DNA of 64,000 nucleotides from Ditylenchus dipsaci (taxonomy: Eukaryota > Nematoda > Chromadorea > Rhabditida > Anguinidae). The stretch is taken from the NCBI GenBank assembly GCA_004194705.1, contig SADC01000024.1, positions 186,001 to 250,000 of the forward strand, in the 5' to 3' direction. Below, piece after piece: positions 1 through 11,237 of the stretch. The notes beneath the pieces were generated by a model. The model worked only from the letters and a program-made list of their open reading frames with translations. It made no database searches and was not told the DNA's origin. Each line of letters starts with the position of its first letter. Position 1 is the stretch's first letter. The translations under genes and the position numbers were made by a program.

Positions 1-668
1 TTTCAAAGTGTTTCCAAACACCCTATATCGACCTAAAATGGCCTCAAGAGTTCAAAAAAGGCATTGTTTTTGAGTTCTGATCAATAAAAAACTGAGTTTT
101 GGGACCACCCAAAATCACCCATTTTGACCATTTTTAAAGGGATTTAGGTCTGTATTTGGGTGGAAATGGACCCAAAAGGTGCCCATTTCTAACAAAAAGG
201 AAGATGTTGAACATAGTTTTGTTGACTGGGGCCTAGCGCATAAATAAACTCTGGTATGCATACATTTTTTATGCATCCAGAGTTATTTTCGAGTGATTTG
301 CGTCTAAGGTATGTGGGTGTGCGCATCTCAACCCAAGCAACCAAGCCCCCAAGCCCCTGAAGGGGGCGCAGGGGCTTGAGAGTTAGAGATGCGCGCACTC
401 ACTTACCTTAGACATGATTCCGAGCAAGACTCTTGATCGAAAATGCATTTAGAGACTATTTTTGCCCAGCTCCAGTGACCAAAACATGCTAAAACAGGTA
501 AAAAGTCAAAATTTAAAAGTGTTCAAAACTCGATTTTTTATTGACCATAAACTCAAAAATAATGTCTTTTTTGAACTTCTGAGGCCATTTTAGGTCGGTA
601 TAGGTGTTTGGAAACACTTTTAAAAAAAATTGATTTGGGGGGGGGGGGAAGGTATATCCAAGTAGGGT
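1..668. repeat. Foldback (long inverted repeat) element, left end cut by window
   Basis: The left arm (aagtgtttccaaacacc, then a block reading cgacctaaaatggcc) returns as its reverse complement near 580-620, followed by a G-run at 638-649. The centre holds its own inverted pair around the motifs ctaaggtatgtggg and cccacataccttag. Fuller members of the same family lie at 21071-21769 and 53315-54014. It is non-coding; short open frames here are fragments of the arms. Confidence 0.75.
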
Positions 669-829
669 CGACGGATCTGTTTTTTTTTAAATGAAAAATA
701 GTTTCAAAATCAGACCACCCGATAGGGCAACGCAACGTCATGTCCATGTCATATCATTATTTTAAATTAAAGGGGTTTTTAAGAAAAAATTAAAACAAAT
801 TAATTTCAAGCGATTTTCGATCTAGACGC

Positions 830-1262
830 TATAAAATCAGCGTATAAAAGCGCTGATAAATCAGCAAATTATAATTTGATTTTTTATCATGTTGTTATGT
901 GGATTCAATGTGGTCAACTTTTTTTTCGCACAAATTCCACCTTACGGGTCCTTACGCCCCTCAAATTTAATGCTTAATAGAACTGCCCAAACAGAATTTT
1001 CGTGTATAAATAAATTGTGAGCACTAGCCATTAAAAAGGGTAGATTTCTTAAACTTTTGAAAATCTGAGCTTTTTTTAACATGTCTTGTGCTCAGAATTC
1101 ATTAATACACAAAAAATATTTTTGGACAATTTTATTCAGCATTAAATTTGAGCGGCGTACGTACATGGAAGGTAGAATGCGGGCGTGAACCTGCATAAAA
1201 ACATGATGAAAATCGATTAAAAAAATTTACTGATTAATCAGCACTTATACATGCTGATTTTT
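830..1262. repeat. Terminal-inverted-repeat element, non-autonomous
   Basis: The left end (ataaaatcagcgtataaaag, then ctgataaatcagcaaat) is mirrored at 1225-1262 (actgattaatcagcactt, then atgctgattttttgg). Inner segments are also mirrored, for example caaatttaatgctta near 962 against agcattaaatttgag near 1138. There is no coding potential. It resembles a MITE of unknown superfamily. Confidence 0.6.
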
Positions 1263-1997
1263 TGGCCCACCTATGAAGACTAAATTCGCCTATTAAATTT
1301 TTCCAAAATAGAGTGTTAACTGGTAGGAAACTCAAAAAGTTGAAATAAAATTTTTTTAAGTACCATGTAAAAAGTGGCACATTGAAAAACTTGACAAGTG
1401 CACCGACCGACAAGGCAGCTACAAATTCAGGATTTTTTTAGTATAAAACATAAAAAAAGTTTACGTATATTGCATACAGGCCCTATGATCACATCAATAT
1501 TGTAGTCCTAAATATTCAAATACGTTGGACAGACTAAAAGTTTTTTAGCTTTTTTAAAACTTAAAAAATTAGGAATTACTTCTTTGCAGCAAATCGCTTC
1601 ATAACTTAAGCCTAGCAAAATCTTTTTATGAATTCTCGGCTTTTTTATGTTTTTTAACAGTTTTCAAACTTCCTCATGGCTTAAAGTCGCACTTACCGTG
1701 ATTTTGTCAAAACTAAAATATAGCTATTTTATTTAAGCACAAAAATATCTCAGCCACAAAATGGTTCAAAAAACGGTCTAAAAAGGAAAAGGAACTTGAA
1801 GAAAAAATAGATGAAGTTAGTGTGATTAGAGTGTGAGATGTGACTTTTGAAAACCCGGTCAGAACTCCTGGCTCAGGAGTTCCAATGATCAAGCATGACT
1901 AGCGGCTTAATAATAGACTTTTATTGAAAACCTTAAAGTAATTTAAATATTTAATACAGGCAGAATGGAAAAAGATTTCAAGAAATTCAAAACTCAC

Positions 1998-2560
1998 TTG
2001 AATAAATTCAGCTGCATTTCCTAGGGATTTGTCTTCGACACAGTCGGAGAAACGCACTTGAAATCTATAATACATGTTAGTTTGATATTTGTTTGTTGAC
2101 AATTGGTAGTCAACTGTTTAAAGCTGTCAAAACTATTATTTTCATTGTTAATATATTTACGTAAAGTTGAAGTTATCTAGCAGCCTCTCTTTTGAATTCT
2201 CTCCATAGCGACATTGATTGCCCCGATAGATCTGTCATAGCCAACCTAAAAATAATTCAAATATGAATAGGTGTCTTCAATCAGTTGACTTGCTTGATTG
2301 GCTAAGGTGGGATCTTGTCTTGGTATAAGGATGCCCACATTGATTAGTCTTTTGGTAGTCCCTGCGACTGCAGGGATGCTACTACTAGATACTGTAACAC
2401 CAGGACTGACCGCAGGCACACTTGAAGTCGGTAGTGGGGCTATGGAACTGTTCAATAACAACCAGTTAGGTGGTGTTGTAGCAGCTGTAGGGGCAGTAGC
2501 ATTGCTAACCAGTATAGGGGTTCCAACAGTTAAAGGGGTTGGTGTGATGATGAAACTTGT
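1998..2560 (-). CDS. Partial ANF-receptor-like ectodomain (receptor guanylyl cyclase type)
   Basis: Three minus-strand blocks read like the start of the ligand-binding domain of receptor-type guanylyl cyclases. The first (2560 down to about 2290) follows a gaattcag acceptor, is Ser/Thr/Pro-rich and ends with KRLINVGILIPRQ. The second (about 2253-2181) gives VGYDRSIGAINVAMERIQ and then, after a one-base slip, LLDNFNFT. The third (about 2073-1998) gives FQVRFSDCVEDKSLG and NAAEFIQ before a GTGAGT donor. The order matches the family: a hydrophobic first strand, GY.RS.GAI..A.ERI, then ..F.DC....G.AA. The signal-peptide exon and everything after the third block were not found. The junction between blocks one and two is not phase-compatible with a GT donor and block two needs one extra base, so this is either a pseudogene fragment or carries consensus errors. 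Transmembrane, kinase-like and cyclase domains are not visible. Confidence 0.5.
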
Positions 2561-2800
2561 CTGAATTCAGTTTTGGACAAAAAAAATATTTTCCGTATTC
2601 ACTATTTTGTCGATACTCCAATAAAAAATAGCTTAAAATGTAGGCTACGTTTTGACATATTAGGTCATTTGGAAAGTATTCCGACTAATTTTTAAGTGGC
2701 TGATTTTCATCTACTTTTAGCTAATCTTTTTTAATTTCGGTGAATTTTTTTACTGAATTATCAAAGAACCATGGTCACGCGTTTTGAATTGTCCGCTGCC

Positions 2801-2959
2801 AATTCAAAAATTTTACCTAATCATTATACTTCTGTAAGGATTTTTCAGCTTGATTTCTAACAAAAAAATCTCTACATTTAAATTCTAGGCCTTATTTTTG
2901 TTAAGAACCAAGTTAAAAGTCCGCACAGAAGTTCAATGATTAGGAAATTTTTTGAATTG
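2801..2959. repeat. Short TIR element (MITE-like)
   Basis: The start aattcaaaaattttaccta with aatcatt is mirrored by aatgattaggaaatttt then ttgaatt at the other end. It is about 160 bp, AT-rich and non-coding. Confidence 0.5.
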
Positions 2960-3017
2960 ACCGGGAACAACCGTTCTTGCAGACGGCAATGGTCCTTTCA
3001 AATAAACTCATCGTTTG

Positions 3018-3490
3018 ACTCTAAACACCTATGATGTCATTTTGAAAGGTTGACAAGCATTTTCATCACATTCACTAATTAAAAGTTTGATTAAATATCA
3101 CACGTCAAAAGAAAAACTTCAAGCCATCTTATAGCACAGTTCAAGAGCTACAGAATCCATTTCACACAAAAATTTTCAAGAATCTCAATTTTGAGGTATG
3201 ACCATTCAAACATAAGCAATATCTTTGGAAAAAAGCAAAATCCCAGCTTTTTTTTATTTTTCGGATTTTAGCCATTTTTACAGATATTCATTATTTTCAA
3301 AAGGCAATATCTCAACACTCAGATTTTTGAAAAATATAATGTCAAATAGGTTTTGGAGCTCTTGAACTGCGCTACAAGATAATTTCAAGAGATTGTTGTA
3401 ACGTCGAATATTTAATTGAAGATTTGATTATTGAATGTGATTAAAGTGCTTGTCAACTGTTTAAAATGACATTACAAGTGTTTAGAGTCC
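3018..3490. repeat. TIR element of about 470 bp
   Basis: The left end gactctaaacacc with gtcattttgaaaggttgac is mirrored by gtcaactgtttaaaatgac then gtgtttagagtcc at the right. Inner blocks such as gttcaagagct near 3140 and agctcttgaac near 3357 also pair. A related palindrome is at 62091-62379. Confidence 0.6.
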
Positions 3491-3659
3491 AATGCTGACT
3501 TTTATATAAGAATTCAGTCAGGCTTCATATGCTATTTTAAAGTATGAAAAAAACGGCTTCGAAATAAAAACAGATCAGTTGAAAAAAGATGAAAATTGAC
3601 TGAGACACAACCATTTAAAAATTAGTCGAAATACTTTCATTTTACCCAATACAAAGCGC

Positions 3660-5205
3660 CTCCAAAGCGCCGGGGGAAATTCGACGGCGAAAAATTCGGC
3701 GGAATTTTAAAAGAGCCGTTATTTATGTTTGCTTTGCAATTCCGAGTGTCTGAGACCAGATTCGTGTCCAACATGGTTGATTTGCTTATATAAGATCTAT
3801 AAGAGTGTTCTTTAATTTGAGAAATCACTCATATTTTGAATTCCACTCGAGACAACAAACAATTGAACTTATTTTTTTTCTAAAAAAGAGATTTAAAACT
3901 CGTTTTCTGTAATTTTGAACTACGCCTTGCTACCTAAGAATTTTGACCCCAAATTTTTTTGCCTATCTTGTAGAGCCACTTATTCTGAGAAACTTTAAGA
4001 AGAACTGTCATAATAAAAAGTCGGTCTTACACGGAAGATTATGCTTTTTAAAAAAGCAGGTGGTGAAGACACCCCCCCCCCCCTAAAAATGAGAAATTTT
4101 ATATTTTCAAACGCCCAACATTATTTTTCATACTTTTTACAGAGCAGAATCGACGCAGAAATCTCAGGGCTTTCTTTTGGTGATAAAAGATTTTACCAAC
4201 TTTTTGCTAACACTATCAGTTACCGTATTTCCTCTAATAGAAGCCCCGGGGCTTCTATTTTTTGGATCCCCGAAAATCGGAAAATTTTGAGGTCGATCTC
4301 AAGATTCTTGGGTGCTAAACCACAATTTAAAAAGTAGATCGGTAGAACTCCCGGGAGTTAAGAAAACGCAACAAGAAGCTTTGCAAAATATTGACTCTGT
4401 ACTGAAATACAGACCCTCAAAGTTGAGAGGGGGCTTATATTAGGAGGGGGCTTATATTAGAGGAAATACGGTAGCTCTATCAATATTGCATGAAATAACT
4501 GAAAAAAATTGTGAAAAAGGGCAGACAGTGAGAAGTTATGAACAATTTAATAAATATAATCATTTTAAAGTCAAAATGTTTTTAGCGTAAAAATTTTTTT
4601 TCATCAGTGAAATTGCAAAATCTGTCACCGGATTCGTGATCAGCGTGTCTGGTTTGCTTATGAAACTGCTCTTGGAAAAATCAATTCACTCTTGTCTTCC
4701 AAATTCTTCGCAAGACCGAAATTATTTAAAATCAAATTCATAATTCGAATTTAAATGCTTATTGTCTCGAGAGGAATTTTAAATTTGACAGCCAACACTG
4801 ACTTTTTAAAATTTTTTCACCACCTGCTTTTCTAAAAAGCATAATCTTCCGTGTAAGACTTTATTATGACAGTTCTTCTTAAAGTTTCTCAGAATGAGTT
4901 GCTCTAAAAGATAGGCAAAAAAAATTCGGGTAACAAATTTCCTTATAGGGTGCTGCAAAATAACAGAAAGCGAGTTTTAAATGTTTGCTGTCTCGAATGG
5001 AATTCAAAATAAGTGATTTTTTTAATTAGAAATCAGTTTTATAATCAAATCGACCACACTGGACATGAATTTGGTGTCAGAAACTCGGAATTGCAAAGCA
5101 AACATACATAACGGCTCTTTGATAACATAACGGCTATCTTAAATTCGCCGCCGCAGAATATTCCGCCGCCAAATTTTCCGCCATCAAAATTTCCGTCGAC
5201 AAATA
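3660..5205. repeat. Large foldback element with about 0.4-kb arms
   Basis: The left arm (agccgttatttatg, gctttgcaattccgag, gcctatcttgtagagcc, gaagaactgtcataataaa, cttacacggaagattatgc) returns in reverse order and complement at 4810-5130. The outer ends are rich in cggcg/cgccg motifs on both sides. A TACCGTATTT MITE (4221-4473) lies inside the loop. No transposase-like frame is present. Confidence 0.7.
4221..4473. mobile_element. TACCGTATTT-type MITE
   Basis: The 253-bp element starts taccgtatttcctctaata and ends tattagaggaaatacggta, a near-perfect terminal inverted repeat. The interior includes the family blocks ccgaaaatcggaaaatttt and ctcaaagttgagaggg. The same family recurs at 6106, 9064, 19188, 23173, 27707, 30202, 33110, 51428, 54881 and 59439. 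Confidence 0.75.
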
Positions 5206-6105
5206 ATCTCAGCACCGATTTTCAGGCTTAAGACTTTTCATATTAGGATTTTCCAATCATTTTACCTGTGTTTGTAGAAATACCTCGTCGAAATTTATCA
5301 AGACATAGAGCAGAACTAATGTGAAAAACATTTTCTGTTTCATTTGTTAGAGACTTTGTTAATGCGCAAAGTTTTTCGTGTATATTGTTATGGTTTTTTA
5401 TGGTTTCTTCGCTTTTTACAGTATATTTTGATAGTAACTTGCTAATTAAACAAATACAATTTTGGACATGAAATTTCTTTAAAACATCAAATGTTTAATT
5501 AAAATGCAATCCCCAAAGCCATTTAAAAAACAATATGTCTTCTTTGGTTTTTTGAACACTTAATCGAGGTGTACACCAAATCCAGACTTTACTATACAAC
5601 AAAAAAAACAAAATTTAATAAAGGTGAATACGGAATTAGTCGGAAGTGTTTATGTCATTTTTATCGAAAAAATGATTCATCACTGATACCTTTTACAAGA
5701 GTGGCGCTAAAACATGTTTAATATATTAATGAACCCCTCTCTAATAATGAACCCCCCCCCTCGATTTTTAATTAAGATTTCAGAGTAAGGGCCATTTTTG
5801 ATTTACAATTTCAACATTTCTGAAGGGTTGAAAAATAATGAACCCAGGTGCATTAATAGAGAAAATACGGTACGCTCTTTCTAAAATATTTGTTTTTTGA
5901 CGATCTTAAATCTTTTTTTACTCATGTGGTTTTATGTCAAAAGCATTTTTGGCTTCAAAGCACTGGATAAAATGTCCTTTTTGCTTCAAAAAATGGTTAA
6001 AATGTCCCGCTTTACCCAAATGTCTGTTTTCTGAAAAAATCTAAGAGCCCTGACTTGAATTAACTAACTGCTAAAATTGATATTTTGGAAAAATTATGCT
6101 TTAAC

Positions 6106-6402
6106 TACTGTATTTCTTCTAATAAGCGGGCAGTCTGTTTTAAACGGGCACCCTTGACTTTGAAGGCATATATATCAGCATAGAGTAAATATTTTGCAAA
6201 GCTGTTTGTTTGCATTTTTTAACTCCACGAGCTTCTACTGAACCCACTGTTTCAGATTTTAAGTAAGCTGGGCCCCGAAAAATATTTAATGATCGAATTT
6301 ACAAAATTTTCCGATTTTAGTGAAAATATCGAGATCGATTTTCCGATTTTTGGGTGATTGAAAAATAAACGTGCACAATTGCTTATTAGAAGAAATACGG
6401 TA
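6106..6402. mobile_element. TACCGTATTT-type MITE at the duplication edge
   Basis: It begins tactgtatttcttctaata and ends attagaagaaatacggta. The left breakpoint of the 24-30 kb tandem duplication lies only about 16 bp outside it. The second copy is at 30202-30453. Confidence 0.65.
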
Positions 6403-7452
6403 CTCCACCTTGTTGAGTGAGATTCATTCTTTTACGAACCGGCATCCCTGTGGATCAGTCTGTTCGGTTCGGTAAGCTTTATTTAATTTTTTTTGTCAGT
6501 AAGCCAAATCAGGCTTCTTCAAAGTGCTGCTTTAGAGGAAGTGCCAGTTTATCGGGGTGCCAGCTTATAGATAGTTGACTGTATGGCTTTTGTTCAGTTA
6601 AACTTCCTTTTTTGTATTTTCAACAAAAAAGTTGCTATTTTTGTTAATATCTTTCTAAAGTTTAATAGTTAAACTGAAATCAGATATAACCGAATCCACT
6701 GTCATGTATTTTGCACAAATTTATCAAAAAGGTGTTTCCTTTGTTTTTAGCTCTGTTTCAGCTCTCTCCTCATCTCAGCTCAAATGAACTGGTTAATTTC
6801 TTTAGAATAAATAAAATAAATAAAACCAGAGAACAACCAAGAAAAGAGATGTTTGAGAGATACCCACATCTGGTGGCTTGCCAACTTCCTAGTTTTTTTT
6901 TCGCGCAAAAGCATAAATTAAGCACAAAACTGAGAAGGTTTTCAAACTAGTTGTTTTTTGAGCTCACATGTTTTTTTGGAATATTAATTAAATGTGACAA
7001 AGGATGTGCTTAAAAATCTCTAAAAAGAACAGCGCACGAATGCTTAAACGCCAAATTAAACACAAATGCTTCAACCGTGTTGTTCTTTGATCATCTGTTT
7101 ATGTGATAGGCAGACAACCTATAAAATGTATCTTTATTTTTAGCAGCGTGGTTTTATATCAACTTGGGCGGTGGAAAATAAATAAACTGCTTTTGCTAGG
7201 AACTTCGGTTATGCTGACAAAAAAGTAACAAGCGCACAATTAACTATAAATAGAAAGAATTTTTAGGTACTACTATTAATTATCTTACTTCTGTTTTATT
7301 GGTTGAAGTAAGCTTGGGCTTAATTATTCAGCCTTTATCGCAAACCAAATGGTTTTAAATGTAAGTTTTTTTACAAAATACTACGTCTAAACTTGTTTTA
7401 TTCTTCAGTTAACTATGAATTAGTTTTTGCTTTAAATATATATGGGGATAAG
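6403..7452. other. Non-coding, AT-rich stretch
   Basis: I see no supported gene. A leucine/serine-rich open frame at 6711-6950 has no ATG start, and in the second copy (30761-30970) it is frameshifted after 51 codons, which argues against coding. The stretch is duplicated at 30454-31500. Confidence 0.4.
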
Positions 7453-7454
7453 AA

Positions 7455-7690
7455 TTTTCGACCCTAGTAGCGAATAAACCCCCCCCCCTCCGCCCAACGA
7501 TTTTTACCCTTTTTACTTAAGTAAAAAGTACCCAAATTTATGTCCAACACCCCGGAAAATGTGCGCAAACTCTTTATTAGTCACAACTTCCGTACGCTGG
7601 CCTACCCCCAAACCTAAGGGCCAAGCCTAAACTTGTTGTTTGCAAGGGTAGTTACAGCAATTTGGGGGGGGGTATTCTATACTAGCGCCT
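7455..7690. repeat. C/G-run-capped TIR element
   Basis: It starts accctagtagcgaataaa followed by a C-run, and ends with a G-run then tattctatactagcgcc. The interior carries acttccgtacgctggccta and cctaagggccaagcc. A related element without strong C-runs follows at about 7745-7995. The copies in unit 2 are at about 31505-31735 and 31795-32040. Confidence 0.6.
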
Positions 7691-8345
7691 TATATTCTAA
7701 TTACAGTGCAATATGGAAAATAAAATTTTGACCCTATTTTTTGACCCTATTATATATTTGACCCTAGTATAGAATACTTACCCTCCAAAAAAATTTTCCT
7801 TCTAAAACTTAGGTAAAGACTACCCAAATATATGTCCCAGACCCCGAAAATGTGCGTAAACTGTTTATTAGTCACAACTTCCGTACGCTGGCCTACCCCC
7901 AAGCCTAAGGGCTAAGCCTAAACTTGTTGTTTGCAAGGGTAGTTACAGCAATTTTAAAAGGTCGGATTGTTGGGAGGGGGTATTCGCTTTCTAAAATATT
8001 TTGAACGACCATAACTTTCGAATTTACCACCTTTCACCAAGAAACAACGACATTTTCAACAAAAAATTCGAATAAATAATCGATTAAACAATTGAAAACT
8101 TTGTTTTAATGAGTTTCTCCCTAAGGGTTAATGAGTTCTCCCTAGTTTTTTCCCTAATTGGTCGCATTCTATTAGAGAAGTTCTGATAAAGAGTGCTGTT
8201 CTATTAAAGAGATTATGGTAAACTGTTCCCAGCCCCACCCCTTAAGCACAACTCAAGAACACAATAACAGAAACAGAGAAAGATGTGCACCGAAAATCAC
8301 TAAACATAAAGATTAGCTCAAACTTTAAAATTTTAAATTTTTTAG

Positions 8346-8616
8346 AAGTTGTTATTAACTGTGACAATTATCGCTTTGCTTTTCATAAGTTGTTCATGGA
8401 GCAAAGTGCTCAGGCTCAGACGACAAGCCGATTTTTCGGCTAGTGGCACTATACTTCAACCCTGGGGTGGAAGCCTGCCGAGGGCGGATGATGGCGGAAC
8501 TCGCTACTACTCTGGTTTTCCTAATTCAGGTATCCAAATTTGGTTAAAATTATTGCTAATACTATTTTTTAGTACAATATGGTCCATCTTATTATGGCAA
8601 TGGTTTTTATGGTTAG
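8346..8616 (+). CDS. Secreted YG-rich peptide precursor A, unit 1 (first exon not found)
   Basis: This resembles nematode YGGY-type antimicrobial or neuropeptide-like peptides. Exon 8346-8529 follows a TTTTTTAG acceptor and encodes a hydrophobic segment (LLLTVTIIALLFISCSWS), a basic site (LRLRRQ) and ADFSASGTIL. A 43-bp intron (8530-8572, GTATCC...TTTTTTAG) leads to exon 8573-8616, which completes VQYGPSYYGNGFYG and a TAG stop. The mature part is about 45 residues and rich in Tyr and Gly. The motif (K/R)RQAD...SGTIL is shared with the opposite-strand gene at 8751-11922, so the two are paralogues. No in-frame ATG precedes the hydrophobic segment in this exon, so a short upstream exon or a trans-spliced start is expected. 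The peptide is identical in unit 2. The antimicrobial role is inferred from composition only. Confidence 0.6.
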
Positions 8617-9063
8617 TAAAAGAATTTATTTTTGAGTGATTTCATCATGATGTACATAAACTGTAAATAATTGTTAAAGCATCGTTTATTCGAATTTGTA
8701 TATTTAAATTAATAAACGTTTGTAATTTCAAAGCAGTTGAATTTTTGTTTTTAATATCCGTAGTAGCCGTAATAGCCTCTTCCTGCAAAAGTATAAATTT
8801 TAAAATAAAATAGAACTCTATATTTTTTTAGAATTTTTAAAAATCTGACTCTCAGTCTTCAAGACTTAAAATCTGATGTTTTAAAAGATTTGTATGATTT
8901 TTAAAATTTTGAGCTTGACAGTATAAGCTACAAAGGTACCAGCTTTTGCTTTAAAAAAAAACTTACTCGTTTTTCAATATTAAAAAAAATAGGTCAGCTT
9001 GGAATCGAGCTGTGCTACAGACTTTGGTAATCAAGTACCGAAAACGTGCTGGAATAACTAATA

Positions 9064-11237
9064 TACCGTATTTTCTCTAATAACGGCCACGGACGATTGA
9101 ATCCAACGACCGATTAAATCCAAGGGACAATTGAATCCAATCGCCTAAATGGAATAATTGAATCCAACTGCCTAAAATGGGACAGTTGAATCCATATGCC
9201 TAAAAGGGGACGATTGAATCCAAGTGCCTAATAAATCTTTGCAATTCACCCCCTTGCATTTGGGCCCCCGCATTTAGGTCTTAATTCAAGAAAATTTTGG
9301 CGCTACCGGAGTATAACCGCCCCCCCCCTGCCCGAAATGGAATTTTTTTAAGTGTTTCCAAACACCCTATATCGACCCAAAATCACCTCAGGAGTTCAAA
9401 AAAGATATTTTTTTAAGTTCCGGTCAATAAAAAGTTGAGTTTTTCAACCATCTACAAGTGCCTTTTTGACCATTTTCAAAGGGATTTAGGGCTGTATTAG
9501 GGTAGAAATAGACCGAAAATGGGCCAATTTAGTGTAAAAAGGAAGATGTTGAACATAGTTTTGTTGACTAGAGAAAAAACTCTGGTATGCATACATTTTT
9601 ATGCATTTAGAGTCACTTTCGAGTGATTTGCGTCTAAGGTATGTGGGTGTGCGCATCTCAACCACAAGCAACCAAGCCCCTGAAGGGGCGCAGGGGGCTT
9701 GGTTGGTTAGAGATGCGCGCACTCACTTACCTTAGACATAATTCCGAGCAAGACTCTTGAACAAAAATGCATTTAGAGGCTCTTTTTGCCCAGCTCCAGT
9801 GACCAAAACATGCCAAAGCAGGCTAATGGTCGGAATTTAAAAATGCCCAAAACTCAATTTTTATACTCCGGTAGTGTATACTCCGGTAGGGTCAAAATTT
9901 TTATATCCTTGGCAAACCCTCGCTAAATTCTTTTTATCCTCGGTGAATTCATCCTACGGTAAATATTTCCTGCAATAAATACATCCTCAGGTATTTTCAT
10001 CCTCGAGATTACAGGCTAGAATCCTGCTGGTTGCATACTTTTTTCTTGACTACTTATAAAAGTAAACTGTTTTGAAGGATTAGTAAACTTTAGGCTGAGC
10101 ACGAAAACAACTTGTATCCAGCCTTAAAGGGTATGAAAGGGTAGGGAAACCGCTTGTATCCACCCTGAAAGGGCATACTTCTATAAAAATCTGAAAATAA
10201 TAAAACCATAGTCTCCTAGTTAAAAACATGCGCTAAAGATGGTTCGACAATTACGAAAAAAGATTTTATTAACGAAAAAGCCAGTACCTAGTAAGGAGTA
10301 CTCGAATTTCCTGCATGTTGCTATAACCATTAAAGGGGGGGGGAAGCCATTTAGGTTTGAAAAAGTGGCTTCCGTGGCGCGGTGCGTAAGTGCTCGCGTT
10401 TTTTGGCCCAAAATGGTGTTTTTTTGGTGTTGCAGGTTCAAACCCACGTAGTGATACACTATTTTTTTTTGGCTTCTTTGGGCAGTTTAGAGGTAATTAG
10501 ACTTTTTTGACGCCAGATTCGGGATCAGCGACCCAAATTACCCCTAAACTAGCCAAACAAGCCAAAAAAAAACAGTGTGTCACTACGTGGGATTGAACCT
10601 GCAACACCAAAAAAAACACCATTTTGTGCCAAAAAACGCGAGCACTTACGCACTGCGCCATGAAAGCCACTTTTTTAAACCTAAATGGCTTTCCAAACCC
10701 TCCCCCTTAAGGAAATACGTAGCTATTAGGTAGCTATCCTAAACAACTAGGTAACACTAAGTACCCCTTCTTATATAGCCCTATCTCAGTGCGATCGCTT
10801 GACTTATGGACACCATTATTTAACCTTTTGGATGCCTTGGATACCAGAGTTTCTTAGTGCGGAAGGCGACTTGGATTCAATTGTCCCATTTTAGGCAGTT
10901 GGATTCAATTGTCCCCTTTTAGGCAGTTGGATTCAATTTTCCCATTTCAGGCAGTTGGATTCAATTGTCCCTTGGATTCAATCGGTCGTTGGATTCAATT
11001 GTCACGTACCGCTCTAATAGCTCTTTCCGCTCCTTCTATTTTTCGATCACCCAAAAATCAGGAAAATTTTAGGTCGATTACAAGATTTTTGGGGTAGTCA
11101 TCCAAAATCCGAAAAGCGGAATCAGTAGAACTCGTGGGAGTTAAGAAAATACAATTAATAGCTTTGCAAAATAGTGACTCTGCTTCGAAATACAGACCCT
11201 CAAAGTTGAAGGGGCTTCTATTAGAGAAAATACGGTA
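9064..11237. mobile_element. Nested composite TIR element with minisatellite arms
   Basis: Outer ends taccgtattttctctaata and attagagaaaatacggta mark a TACCGTATTT MITE split by about 2 kb. The insert starts with a degenerate array of a roughly 30-bp unit (gattgaatccaa...gcctaaaa) at about 9088-9225. It ends with the same array inverted at about 10870-11005 (ttggattcaattgtccc). Between them lie a degenerate foldback element (about 9330-9885) and the inverted SINE pair (10330-10710). The unit 2 copy is 33110-35278. Confidence 0.6.
10330..10710. repeat. Inverted pair of tRNA-derived SINE-like sequences
   Basis: The two arms (about 10330-10500 and 10540-10710) are near-perfect inverted copies. 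Each arm has a Pol III-like A box (tggcgcggtgcgtaagtgc on plus; tggcgcagtgcgtaagtgc on the minus arm) and, about 55-60 bp later, a B box (ggttcaaaccc or ggttcaatccc). This matches a tRNA head with an expanded variable region but has no clean acceptor stem, so I do not call it a functional tRNA. Outer caps are a G-run and its complement. Transcribed, it would fold into a hairpin. The second copy is 34378-34757. Confidence 0.6.

Noticed and set aside
189..398. Recurring frame containing MRTPTYLRRKSLE, seen at seven positions
   Set aside because: It is a translation of the foldback family's central block; copies differ by frameshifts and lack gene context.
6711..6950. 79-codon Leu/Ser-rich frame resembling a secreted peptide
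   Set aside because: It has no ATG and is frameshifted in the unit 2 copy.
10362..10455. tRNA gene
   Set aside because: A- and B-box-like motifs are present, but the acceptor and anticodon stems do not form cleanly and the sequence is one arm of a repeat.
10239..10459. Open frames on both strands with conserved protein in both units
   Set aside because: They lie entirely inside the SINE-like inverted pair.
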